This document shows, piece after piece, positions 27,881-36,157 of a DNA stretch of 57,198 nt; position 1 is the stretch's first letter; each line of letters opens with the position of its first letter. The stretch is taken from positions 1 to 57,198 of the forward strand of contig JBGUUT010000072.1 in the NCBI GenBank assembly GCA_045133795.1, given 5' to 3'. This stretch comes from RGIG8597 sp045133795. GTDB taxonomy: Bacteria; Spirochaetota; GWE2-31-10. The translations under genes were made by a program, and so were the position numbers. The notes below the pieces were generated by a model. The model ran no database searches and was not told where the DNA came from. It saw nothing but the letters and a program-made list of their open reading frames with translations.

Positions 27881-29059
27881 ATGAATATACAGTTATTTAA
27901 TATTGATGAAATACAAAAGATATTTAAGATTACAGAAAAATTAAATCGTATTAATGACTTAAACGCACTGTTAGACCAAGTCCTTTTTTATGCACGAATG
28001 TTTACTAATGCAGATGCCGGAACAATTTATTTAGTAGAAGGGGACTGTTTACGTTTTGCTTATACTCAAAATGATACTTTTATAAGAAGAACTCAATTAA
28101 ATAAAAAACAAATTTATGCGGATATAAAGATTCCCATTAATGCAAATTCTATTGCCGGTTACGTAGCTAAATGTCGCAAAAGTCTTAAAATTGATGATGT
28201 GTACGAGTTGGAAAATCACTTTCCGTTTTCTTTTAATCGCCAATTTGATGAAAATTCGAATTACCGAACAATGTCTATGCTGACTATTCCTTTGATTGTA
28301 AGTGAAGAAAAGGTAATAGGCGTAATTCAGATTATAAATGCTATTGACCCGAATTCCGGCGAAGTAGTACCTTTTACGGCGGAAACTGAAATGTTCGTTT
28401 CATTTTTTGCAAATATAGCTTCTGCAGCTATCGAAAAAGCAAAAATGACTCGTGAAATGATTTTGCGTATGATAAAAATGGCAGAATTGCGTGACCCGAA
28501 AGAAACCGGAAGTCATGTTCAACGTGTAAGTTCTTATTCTGTGGAAGTTTATCAAAGATGGGCTAAAAATCATGAAATTTCAGATAATGAGATTCGTAAA
28601 AAGAGTGATGTTTTACGAATTGCGGCGATGCTTCATGATGTAGGCAAAATCGGTATTCCGGATGTGATTTTGAAGAAACCGGCTCGTTTAGATGAAGACG
28701 AATATGAGATTATGAAAACTCATACAAATTTAGGCGGCGATTTATTTATTAATCTTTTTAATGAAGTTGATGAAATGTCACGTGATGTTGCTGTTTGTCA
28801 TCATGAAAGATGGGACGGTAAAGGTTATCCAAAAGGATTGGCCGGTGAAGATATTCCGTTGGCAGGACGTATTGTGGCTATTGCGGATGTTTACGATGCT
28901 CTGATGTCTAAACGTGTTTATAAAAGTGCTTGGAGTGAAGATGATGTCTTAAAATATTTAAGAGAACAAGCGGGAACTCAGTTTGATCCCGAATTGATTG
29001 AAGTCTTTATTTCTGTATATGATATTATTAAAGCAATCAGAAATCGATATTCTGAATAA
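27881..29059 (+). CDS. GAF / HD-GYP cyclic-di-GMP phosphodiesterase
   Basis: 392-aa cytoplasmic sensor enzyme. A GAF domain covers residues 25-185 (ADAGTIYLVEGD, then STPLIV-like MLTIPLIV and VIGVIQIIN). The HD-GYP domain covers 195-385, with HDVGKIGIPD (252-261), H281, and HHERWDGKGYPKGL (307-320). The HD pair and the GYP loop are intact, so it should hydrolyse c-di-GMP to pGpG/GMP. The GAF ligand is unknown. It has a good GGAG Shine-Dalgarno and is followed after two bases by a lipoprotein gene. A PilZ receptor and an HDOD protein are encoded nearby. Confidence 0.94.
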   Translation: MNIQLFNIDEIQKIFKITEKLNRINDLNALLDQVLFYARMFTNADAGTIYLVEGDCLRFAYTQNDTFIRRTQLNKKQIYADIKIPINANSIAGYVAKCRKSLKIDDVYELENHFPFSFNRQFDENSNYRTMSMLTIPLIVSEEKVIGVIQIINAIDPNSGEVVPFTAETEMFVSFFANIASAAIEKAKMTREMILRMIKMAELRDPKETGSHVQRVSSYSVEVYQRWAKNHEISDNEIRKKSDVLRIAAMLHDVGKIGIPDVILKKPARLDEDEYEIMKTHTNLGGDLFINLFNEVDEMSRDVAVCHHERWDGKGYPKGLAGEDIPLAGRIVAIADVYDALMSKRVYKSAWSEDDVLKYLREQAGTQFDPELIEVFISVYDIIKAIRNRYSE

Positions 29060-29061
29060 AG

Positions 29062-29856
29062 ATGTATTTTGTAATATTTATAATTGTCTTATTTCAAGTT
29101 ATAAGTTGCCAGAATGCAGTAGAAATTTATCCGGAACAAGAAGTTTCTTTGTTTACGGGATTGCCTCTCAATCGTGCAGATACAATTCATGAAATGTCGC
29201 CGGGATTAGGATACGGAGCTGTTTTTTGTCAGGAAAATGGTTTTGTTTCTTATCCGGCATTATACCTTTCAAATGATGATGAAATTACCGGAGAATCTTT
29301 TGTTTTGATGGATTTTCCGGAAGTAACGTCAGATAATCAAAATACTGAATATATTTTAGAATTACCGATAAACTATGTTCAACGTCGTTTAAATAATCTT
29401 GAAATTCGTTTATATCCAATCTTGAAGTTATGGGATTCGGAAAAAATTACTTATTCGGAATTTAGTTCCGGAAAGTACATAAAAGACGATTTATTTTTAC
29501 GTTATTATTTTTCTTTGGAAAAAGTGCGATTGCCGGAAAAAATAAAAGCTTTACCTTTTGAAACAAAACCTCAGATTTTACAATGTGATTTGACTCCGTT
29601 AAAGAATGAAATGAAAAATTGGCACGGAATTGCAATTTTTTTTGCATCTATAGGTAACAGTGATTATATAACGTCCGGAGCAGGAAATATGATTTGTTCT
29701 TCCGGCAGCGTAGAATTGATTCCGTCGTGTTGGCAGGAATGGAACGGCGTCACGGATAGTTCATTTTCGATTCCTTACGGAAATTGGATATCTATAAAAA
29801 ATAAATTGTATCGCAAGGGAAAATATCGCCCCGTTTTAAAAACCTTTTATAAGTAA
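29062..29856 (+). CDS. Hypothetical lipoprotein
   Basis: 264-aa exported lipoprotein that I do not recognise. A short hydrophobic signal ends in the lipobox VISC (C16). The mature part is beta-rich with many aromatic residues and two strongly basic patches near the end (KNKLYRKGKYR). There is no repeat and no catalytic motif. It starts two bases after the HD-GYP stop and has no separate ribosome-binding site, so it is probably translated by coupling. Confidence 0.7.
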   Translation: MYFVIFIIVLFQVISCQNAVEIYPEQEVSLFTGLPLNRADTIHEMSPGLGYGAVFCQENGFVSYPALYLSNDDEITGESFVLMDFPEVTSDNQNTEYILELPINYVQRRLNNLEIRLYPILKLWDSEKITYSEFSSGKYIKDDLFLRYYFSLEKVRLPEKIKALPFETKPQILQCDLTPLKNEMKNWHGIAIFFASIGNSDYITSGAGNMICSSGSVELIPSCWQEWNGVTDSSFSIPYGNWISIKNKLYRKGKYRPVLKTFYK

Positions 29857-29909
29857 TGTATAAAAATCTTATTAATCAGTTATAATCAAGATAATTATTA
29901 GGAGAAAAA

Positions 29910-30779
29910 ATGAAAGATTCCATAGATTATCTAAGAAAAATTTGTGATACGGCAAAAAAAGCCGCATTAGCTGCCGGAGAATTACAACGTCATAATTTTC
30001 ATAATTATATAAAAGTACAAAAAGTTTTTGAGCACGATTTAAAACTTGAGACGGATAAAGAATCGGAACAAATAATACTTGATATATTGCAAAAAGATTT
30101 TCCGAACTTTTCGCTTATAACGGAAGAATCGGGAATGTTACATGAAGATACTGCACCTTGCGATGAAAACGAAGAGCTTTATGTTTGGATTGTAGACCCG
30201 CTGGACGGAAGTGTTAATTATTACGCCGGAATTCCTTATTTCTGTGTGTGTATTGCTTGTTACAAAATGACAAAAAATCAATTTGAAATATTACAAAGAA
30301 ATGAATCGTTAAAAGATTGGGGGAAACCGCTAGTCAGTGTAGTTTATGTTCCTATGCAAAACGAAATGTATTATGCCATAGCGGGGAATGGGGCATTTTG
30401 TAATGATTTACCTATAAAATGTGGAAATTTTAAAAGCTTATCGGAATGTCTTGTGCTTGTAACATGCGGAAGTCTTGTAGTTTCTACATGGCATATTGCT
30501 CATTTGTTGCCGGAGATTTCGAAAAAATCTTTGAAAGTGAGGATGTTTGGTGCGACAGGACTTGATATTGTAAATGTGGCACGAGGCGGAGCCGGAGTAT
30601 TTTTTCAAGAAGGCCCGCATTTGTGGGATTTTGCTGCGTCACGTTTGATTTTGCAGGAAGCCGGCGGATTTTGGGAAGATTCATATATGGAAAACGGTCG
30701 TTATAAAGTTATGGCTACTGTGGGAAATAATAAAGTTTGGCAGGAAATGAAAGAAATTTTAAATAAAAAGGAAGATTGA
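29910..30779 (+). CDS. Inositol monophosphatase family enzyme
   Basis: 289-aa Mg2+-dependent, Li+-sensitive-type sugar phosphatase, cytoplasmic. The metal-binding motifs are present: TEESG (E72-E73), DPLDGSVNY (D96-D99; Ser replaces the usual Thr), and the C-terminal LWDFAASRLILQEAGG. Members dephosphorylate inositol-1-phosphate, FBP, PAP or NADP; the substrate cannot be told apart here. The ATG has GGAG at good spacing. Its stop is followed immediately by the TTG start of the next lipoprotein gene. Confidence 0.9.
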   Translation: MKDSIDYLRKICDTAKKAALAAGELQRHNFHNYIKVQKVFEHDLKLETDKESEQIILDILQKDFPNFSLITEESGMLHEDTAPCDENEELYVWIVDPLDGSVNYYAGIPYFCVCIACYKMTKNQFEILQRNESLKDWGKPLVSVVYVPMQNEMYYAIAGNGAFCNDLPIKCGNFKSLSECLVLVTCGSLVVSTWHIAHLLPEISKKSLKVRMFGATGLDIVNVARGGAGVFFQEGPHLWDFAASRLILQEAGGFWEDSYMENGRYKVMATVGNNKVWQEMKEILNKKED

Positions 30780-32336
30780 TTGAGTTGTTATATTATTGGG
30801 TTAATTTTGTCTTTGTTGCTGTGTGGATGTGAAGCTTCAAAATATGATACTTTAGATTTTTATTCTGCAACAAACGCAGATGTTGTATTGGAAGCACCTT
30901 TGTATTTTACGGTTCAAGGTTCGAAAAATTATATTATGGTATGGTGGAATTATCCGTTAAATCAAACAATTTCTGTAACTTTTTCTTTATATCGCAGTGA
31001 AGAAAATGCTGATAATTTTGTTTTATTGACAGATAATATTCCGGCAAATGCTCCGTATTATTACGATACAGCGGTTGAGCCGGGAAAAACTTATTATTAT
31101 AAAGTTTGTGCTGATTCTATTTTGTACGGGAAGAGTGAATTTTCGGAAATAAAGAGCGGCGTGAGACTCGGTCGCGGTGTAGATATTTATAATAAAGAGT
31201 TTGCTAATAATGTTATTGATAAAAGTATGAAAATAGAATTTGATGTAACTTATAATGCCTCTTTGTACGTAAATCATGATACTGCGATTGCGGATTGTGA
31301 TTATTATACGCTGGATGCCAAAAAAGGTGATATTTTAAGAATTACGGTGAAAATGCCGGAAGATGATATTTCATCAGCTTTATCTTCTTATGATATAAAA
31401 ATTTTCAGTAAATTGAATGATGAGTATAAGGAAATAAACTCGCTTCAAGGAGAGACTTTACAGTCTTCCGGTAATTCTTATTTAATTTTCTTTTCAAGAG
31501 ATACGCCTATTTATATTGCAGTTTCAACGGACAGTGTGTCTGCGTCTTCTTATAAAACCGGTGATTATGATATTGTTGTATCTAAAGAAGATTCGGCAGA
31601 ACTTTTTAAGGCTTATTCTACAAGCAGTATATCTTATGTGAAAATTTATTGGTCTTCTTATTTTTCTCAAATGGCGACAAAATATATCGTGCAACGGCGA
31701 GAGAGCGACAGCGAAGAATGGAAAGACGTTCAAGGTTCATTGACACCTTACAGAATGGATGTTCAAAGTGAGTTTGAGCCTACGGTAATGCAAATGTATG
31801 ACAGAAGTGCTGAGGTAGGAAAGATTTACGAATACAGAGTTGTTGCACATATAGAAGTAAGTCATAAAATAGATGATGAAATCCAAAAGAACGAAATTGA
31901 TTTTTATTCTTCTATTGTGGAAAATGTTGAAGTTTTTGAAAATCGTCCAAATGCACTGCCGGAAAATACTCCTGATAATATTGATTTTGATAATGCTTTA
32001 GAAATAAAGTTTGATGACCAATTAAACGGGGCGATAGATACGCCAGAATGTCGTTATTATAAAGTGACGTTAGAAGCCGGAAAAACGTATTATTTTTCGG
32101 TATTTCCGTATTCGTCTGCCGGAAAAGTTTTATTCAGTGTTGATTTTTTTGGTTCAGACGAAAGCGGTAATAAAAATAGATTAATTCATATTTCCCCGGA
32201 AGAAGTTTCTACGACTTACGGTAATTTTTCATATTCGGTTCCGGCTGATTCCGGCGGTGATTATTGGTTGCGTATTGATGGAAATAATACATTGGGAATG
32301 TTTTCGATAATTGTGAAAGAGGATGATTCTGAATGA
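30780..32336 (+). CDS. Fibronectin-III/PPC-like lipoprotein
   Basis: 518-aa surface or periplasmic lipoprotein. The TTG start adjoins the IMPase stop; the signal is short and ends LLLCGC (Cys 17). An Fn3-like domain follows (about 40-125: VWWNYPLNQTISVTFSLYRS, then PGKTYYYKVCADS), and a second Fn3-like domain near 285-380. Two segments resemble bacterial pre-peptidase C-terminal (PPC) domains: around 145-270, and at the end (ALEIKFDDQLNGAIDTPE, then GGDYWLRIDGN). It lacks a protease or other catalytic domain, so it probably binds carbohydrate or protein. It overlaps the next gene by four bases. Confidence 0.75.
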   Translation: MSCYIIGLILSLLLCGCEASKYDTLDFYSATNADVVLEAPLYFTVQGSKNYIMVWWNYPLNQTISVTFSLYRSEENADNFVLLTDNIPANAPYYYDTAVEPGKTYYYKVCADSILYGKSEFSEIKSGVRLGRGVDIYNKEFANNVIDKSMKIEFDVTYNASLYVNHDTAIADCDYYTLDAKKGDILRITVKMPEDDISSALSSYDIKIFSKLNDEYKEINSLQGETLQSSGNSYLIFFSRDTPIYIAVSTDSVSASSYKTGDYDIVVSKEDSAELFKAYSTSSISYVKIYWSSYFSQMATKYIVQRRESDSEEWKDVQGSLTPYRMDVQSEFEPTVMQMYDRSAEVGKIYEYRVVAHIEVSHKIDDEIQKNEIDFYSSIVENVEVFENRPNALPENTPDNIDFDNALEIKFDDQLNGAIDTPECRYYKVTLEAGKTYYFSVFPYSSAGKVLFSVDFFGSDESGNKNRLIHISPEEVSTTYGNFSYSVPADSGGDYWLRIDGNNTLGMFSIIVKEDDSE

Positions 32337-33100
32337 AAAAAATAATTACGGCAGCAATAATATTGTTTTGTTGCATAACTACATCTTTTGCAATGAAATG
32401 GAATGGAAGGGGGTTCTTTTGCGGCGGTGCAGATTACACAGAGAACTTTTTTTCATTTTTGTATAATTCTCAATTATCTCCTGATTTTCTTACTGGTTTA
32501 GAAATGACAGCCGCTATAGGAAATACTGACGGGAAATATTCATTTACCCAAGAGGTAGAGTTTAATATTAAGGGCGGGAATAGATATTGGAAAAACGGAC
32601 TTGTTTATTATACCGATAAAACGAATTCGTTGGATATTCAGGCAGACTATCGTTTTCTTGTGAATTTCAGATATATTTCTCCTTTTGCATTTTATTTCGG
32701 AATGGGGGCTCATTTTATTTTGCGTAATGATTGTTATTCCATAGGAAAGGTTTTTGAGTATTCAAATCTGCGAGTAACGCCGTTTTTACCAACAATCGAT
32801 TCCGGAATAAAGTTGTGGTATAAAAATCTTCTGCGACTGAGAGTTCACCATGAGCTGGGAGCTATGGTGGGAATGATGTTTTATTTCAGAGAAGAAGAAA
32901 TGTTTGATATCGATAATGTTGCGACATATTATTTTTATAATATGTTTGGGATTAATGCTGAGGTGAGATTGTATCGGCGTGTCTGGTTGATTGTCGGTTA
33001 TCGAAATAAAATTATAGCAGGATTGTCGTGTCAGGATTTGACGGGACGCATATTTTGGTCAAATATGGGATTTGTGGGAGTGAATGTTGAGCTTTTTTAA
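32333..33100 (+). CDS. Putative outer-membrane beta-barrel protein
   Basis: 255-aa exported protein. The signal peptide ends TTSFA|M. The mature part consists of short alternating strands with aromatic girdles, e.g. RYISPFAFYFGMGAHFIL, and ends in a strand (GFVGVNVELF) with a terminal Phe, a barrel-assembly signal. No family is recognised. It overlaps both the preceding lipoprotein gene (ATGA) and the following one (17 nt), so all three are made together. Confidence 0.7.
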   Translation: MKKIITAAIILFCCITTSFAMKWNGRGFFCGGADYTENFFSFLYNSQLSPDFLTGLEMTAAIGNTDGKYSFTQEVEFNIKGGNRYWKNGLVYYTDKTNSLDIQADYRFLVNFRYISPFAFYFGMGAHFILRNDCYSIGKVFEYSNLRVTPFLPTIDSGIKLWYKNLLRLRVHHELGAMVGMMFYFREEEMFDIDNVATYYFYNMFGINAEVRLYRRVWLIVGYRNKIIAGLSCQDLTGRIFWSNMGFVGVNVELF

Positions 33101-33920
33101 AAAAAATATTTACTGCATAATCTGTTTTTTATTAATTGTAATTGTAAGTTCGTCTTGTGCTTCTTTGGTGTTGAATACAGAACCTTTTGATGTTTTGGAA
33201 ACTTCGCATTTTACTTTTTTCTATCGAAAAAGTGATGAAGTTGTCGTAAAAGATTTAAAACAAATAGCAAAATATTGTGAAAGCGGGATTGTTTGGCTTT
33301 CAGCTTATTTAGGTTTTGAAATTGAATTAAAACCGGATATTTATCTTTTTGATGAAGTTTCAAGTTCTTTTAAGGAACCTTTTTCAAATATAGATTTAGT
33401 TTCTCATTCTATAAACGGAACAATAGTCTACTATTATGTTGAACAGAATTATTTAGCTGCAGCTTCCGTGATATTGCATGAAGCCGTACATGTAATTCAA
33501 GATTTTTATTACAGTCTTGATAATACCGCATTGGCAGAAGGAATTGCATCTTTTTTAAGCTTGAAATTTTATAATTATTATATAGGGACGAGTTATTTGG
33601 ATTCTGAGATACTTAACTTGTTAAATACCGTTGTTTTGCAAGGAATTATGGCCGGAGACGGACTGCCGGAAGATTTATTAAAACTTTCATTACCGGATTT
33701 TAACAGAACCGATGTTTTAAACAGTAATAGAAATGTCGGGGCTCGTTATGAAATAATGGAATCATTTATTGCTTATCTTGTGAAAAACTACGGAATAAAT
33801 TCAGTTGCACAATGGCAGGATGAAACCACGATTTCTAATTTTAAAAATCAATTTTTTAAAAGTATCGGTGTATCATTTGATAAATGTCAAAGTGATTGGC
33901 TTGCAGATATCGGATTGTGA
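33084..33920 (+). CDS. Lipoprotein with HExxH metallopeptidase motif
   Basis: 278-aa lipoprotein (lipobox VSSSC, C25). The core has ILHEAVHVIQD (HEAVH at 132-136), followed 16 residues later by LAEGIASFLSL, whose E152 could be the third zinc ligand. This is a gluzincin-like arrangement, similar to peptidase MA-like proteins. Cleavage activity is inferred from the motif only. The start is ATG at 33084, or the next TTG three bases on, which lies at better spacing from GGGAG. It is last in the operon and converges on the Fur/PerR gene. Confidence 0.75.
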   Translation: MLSFFKKNIYCIICFLLIVIVSSSCASLVLNTEPFDVLETSHFTFFYRKSDEVVVKDLKQIAKYCESGIVWLSAYLGFEIELKPDIYLFDEVSSSFKEPFSNIDLVSHSINGTIVYYYVEQNYLAAASVILHEAVHVIQDFYYSLDNTALAEGIASFLSLKFYNYYIGTSYLDSEILNLLNTVVLQGIMAGDGLPEDLLKLSLPDFNRTDVLNSNRNVGARYEIMESFIAYLVKNYGINSVAQWQDETTISNFKNQFFKSIGVSFDKCQSDWLADIGL

Positions 33921-33923
33921 TAA

Positions 33924-34313
33924 TTAATCGCAGTCCGGACATTTTCCCCATAAAAATAATTGAGAGCGAGAAATTGTGAAATCGTTCGGTATTTGCGGAA
34001 GTCCGATTTTTACAAAAATGTCGTGTACTTTACCGCATTTTTCACATTTGAAATGTGCATGTTCTGAAGTATCAGCATCATATCTCAATTCTCCGTTTTC
34101 TAACGGAAGTTCTTGTATCAATTTTTTATCAACGAACAATGACAAAACATTATAAACAGTCGTTTTTGAAAGCGTAGGTAATTGAGGATGTAAATTGGTA
34201 TAAACCGTATCTGCGGTCGGATGATTTTTATTATCGATTAGATATTGATAAATAAGGATTCTGTGTATTGAAGGTCTGATGTTGTGTGTTAATAAAATAT
34301 CTGAAGTATGCAT
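33924..34313 (-). CDS. Fur/PerR-family metalloregulator
   Basis: 129-aa metal-dependent repressor. The winged helix covers residues 1-80 (RPSIHRILIYQYL, then TLSKTTVYNVLSLF as recognition helix). The metal and dimerisation half has HAHFKCEKCG (H85, H87, C90, C93) and a terminal CPDC (C125, C128), the two CxxC pairs of the structural zinc site. It looks closer to PerR than to Fur: short, and next to a peroxide-detoxifying gene; but Fur cannot be excluded. Its probable target is the palindrome at 34998-35014 upstream of rubrerythrin. Confidence 0.88.
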   Translation of the reverse strand: MHTSDILLTHNIRPSIHRILIYQYLIDNKNHPTADTVYTNLHPQLPTLSKTTVYNVLSLFVDKKLIQELPLENGELRYDADTSEHAHFKCEKCGKVHDIFVKIGLPQIPNDFTISRSQLFLWGKCPDCD

Positions 34314-34353
34314 TCTTGTTCCTTTATTTATCGTACAGACGAATTTTATAAAA

Positions 34354-34385
34354 CCAAAAGTTTCCGGAAGGGTGGAAACTTTTGG
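34354..34385 (-). terminator. Terminator between rubrerythrin and regulator
   Basis: A 12-bp perfect stem, CCAAAAGTTTCC (34354-34365) / GGAAACTTTTGG (34374-34385), followed on the minus strand by TTTTATAAAATT. It separates the rubrerythrin transcript from the regulator gene; partial read-through would let the peroxide promoter also feed the regulator. Confidence 0.7.
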
Positions 34386-34434
34386 AAAATATAACTCAAG
34401 TAAAATTGATATAATTTAATTTGAACTTGAAATA

Positions 34435-34980
34435 TTATTTGAAATATCTGTTAAGAAGACCTTCAAATCCACAGCCGTGACGAGCTTCGTCTTTTGCCAT
34501 TTCATGTACAGTGTCATGAATAGCATCGTAGTTAAGTTCTTTTGCACGTTTAGCAAGCATCATTTTTCCGTCACAAGCTCCGGCTTCTGCAGCAGCACGC
34601 AATTCAAGGTTTTTCTTAGTACTGTTTGTTACTACTTCACCTAATAATTCTGCAAAACGAGCTGCATGATCAGCTTCTTCAAATGCATATCTTTTGAATG
34701 CTTCTGCGATTTCAGGATAACCTTCGCGGTCTGCTTGACGACTCATAGCTAAGTACATTCCGACTTCGCAACATTCTCCGTTAAAATTATCTCTTAGACC
34801 TTGAAGTACTTCTGGGTCAACACCTTGAGCAATTCCAATTTTATGTTCATCGGCATAACCTTTACCTTCTTCTTTTAATTTAAATTTGTCTTTTGCAGCT
34901 TTACATTGAGGACACATATCCGGAGCTTCATCTCCAGTGTGAACATAACCGCATACTGTACAAACCCATTTTTTTGACAT
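34435..34980 (-). CDS. Reverse rubrerythrin (rubredoxin-first NADH peroxidase)
   Basis: 181-aa cytoplasmic non-haem di-iron protein that reduces peroxide in anaerobes. The domain order is reversed relative to classic rubrerythrin: an N-terminal rubredoxin site (C7-C10 and C23-C26) and then a four-helix ferritin-like domain. That domain shows ECCEVGMYLAMSR, FEEADHAARF, GACDGKMMLAKRAKEL and KDEARHGCG, with the ExxH di-iron ligands. The length fits the clostridial reverse rubrerythrins. It has a good GGAG, a TTGACA promoter and an overlapping palindromic operator, so it is very likely peroxide-inducible. Confidence 0.93.
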   Translation of the reverse strand: MSKKWVCTVCGYVHTGDEAPDMCPQCKAAKDKFKLKEEGKGYADEHKIGIAQGVDPEVLQGLRDNFNGECCEVGMYLAMSRQADREGYPEIAEAFKRYAFEEADHAARFAELLGEVVTNSTKKNLELRAAAEAGACDGKMMLAKRAKELNYDAIHDTVHEMAKDEARHGCGFEGLLNRYFK

Positions 34981-34997
34981 AATTAACTCCTTTTAAA

Positions 34998-35014
34998 TTT
35001 GTAATGATTACAAA
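34998..35014. promoter_or_regulatory. Fur/PerR-type operator of reverse rubrerythrin
   Basis: A perfect 8-1-8 palindrome, TTTGTAATgATTACAAA, 18-34 nt upstream of the rubrerythrin ATG and overlapping the expected transcription start. Its core TAATnATTA matches the centre of known Per/Fur boxes, and the Fur/PerR gene is the next gene downstream. A bound repressor would block initiation or clearance. Confidence 0.75.
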
Positions 35015-35018
35015 AAAG

Positions 35019-35047
35019 AATCTAATACAAAAATAAATAACTGTCAA
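35019..35047 (-). promoter_or_regulatory. Sigma-70 promoter of reverse rubrerythrin
   Basis: On the minus strand: TTGACA (35047-35042), a 17-bp spacer and TAGATT (35024-35019). Transcription would start about at the edge of the operator palindrome. Confidence 0.75.
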
Positions 35048-35090
35048 ATGTTTTTTTATTTTTTTCTATTAAAACTATTTTGATAGAAGC

Positions 35091-35130
35091 AAATTGCAGT
35101 CTCAGTGTATATAAGACTGCAATTTTTTTT
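35091..35130. terminator. Terminator-like hairpin
   Basis: AAATTGCAGTCT (35091-35102) / AGACTGCAATTT (35114-35125) with an 11-nt loop. The T-tract (TTTTTTTT) follows on the plus strand, though the gene it borders runs leftward. On the minus strand only the stem's own ATTT gives a weak U-run. It could act in both directions, or stop antisense transcription from the left. Confidence 0.6.
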
Positions 35131-35132
35131 GA

Positions 35133-35933
35133 TTATTCGATAATTGTTTGTGAATTTCTAAGAATACATTCATCATTGATTGTAAGTGACGTAAAGTCTT
35201 CGTTACTTTTATCGGTGTCAATATCAGGATTTGTTCTGAAAATATATGCAGTGTCAGATTTTTCTGTAATATATAGTTCAGTGTATTTTCTTTCCCATGT
35301 TTTCTGTTCAGATTCACTTAATTCAATATAATCCAGATTGTCGATGATGTTGTCGTTTGTATCCATGAGAACAATATGATTACCGGTTTTTGCAAAATCT
35401 AATTTACCTTTGATATAAATGTCAGAACTTGCGTTACCGTTCCATGAAGTTTCATCGTAATCACTTCGTGTTAATAGTAAATATTGCTTACTTTTAATTA
35501 CGGTATCTTTCGGAATGTTAAAATAAGTTCTGTAATAGTCGGAATCGTTTTGAGTATCAAATTTTGCTTTTTTAATTTTCCATTCACTTATGTCAACCTC
35601 ATTTTCGGTTTGATTATAGATAATGGCAAATTTGTTGGCAGCATTTGCAGATATACTTTTGTCTTCATTGATTTTTTTTCCGCATATACCTATCCCGTAA
35701 ATTACAATATGTTTTTCCTGATTGTTATTTATTTCTTGATTATTTGGTGTGATATTTTGAGTGTTGTCATCTGAATTTTCGGAGTTTTGTGTAATAACCG
35801 GAAGTTCTTTATTTTCTTGATTTACGGTATTGTTTTCCGGAGTGTCACATGAAAATGCAGATATTGCCAATGTTAAAGTAAAAGTGTGAATTGTTTTTTT
35901 CATGAATTTGTTTAAAAGAAATTTTTTTGTCAT
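35133..35933 (-). CDS. Lipoprotein with lamin-tail-like domain
   Basis: 266-aa exported lipoprotein (lipobox AFSC, then a Thr/Asn/Glu-rich linker). Residues roughly 85-215 look like a lamin-tail domain (LTD): AANKFAIIYNQTENEVDISEWKI, then NIPKDTVIKSKQYLLLTR, and GNHIVLMDTNDNIIDNLDYIE. Bacterial LTDs are found on secreted nucleases and surface proteins and are thought to bind partners; here no enzyme domain is attached. The ATG at 35933 has AAGGA at good spacing and gives an unusually long n-region; an internal ATG (MKKTIHTF) would give a standard signal. Confidence 0.7.
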   Translation of the reverse strand: MTKKFLLNKFMKKTIHTFTLTLAISAFSCDTPENNTVNQENKELPVITQNSENSDDNTQNITPNNQEINNNQEKHIVIYGIGICGKKINEDKSISANAANKFAIIYNQTENEVDISEWKIKKAKFDTQNDSDYYRTYFNIPKDTVIKSKQYLLLTRSDYDETSWNGNASSDIYIKGKLDFAKTGNHIVLMDTNDNIIDNLDYIELSESEQKTWERKYTELYITEKSDTAYIFRTNPDIDTDKSNEDFTSLTINDECILRNSQTIIE

Positions 35934-36157
35934 TTGTGAATCCTTTGTTTTAATTATTTTTTTGAAAGCTTTCACTCCTATATAATGCAAAGTTGTGCTA
36001 AAAATGCTTACAAAAAAAGAGAAAAAAATTAATTTTTTTTGAAAAAAGTTGTGAAATGCCGAAAAAAGCGGTTTTCACGGTTGAGAAATTGGGTAAAAAA
36101 TATTGTTCCTTTAGCTGTTTTGATATAAAATTCTCAAAAATTAGGAGACAAAAATCT

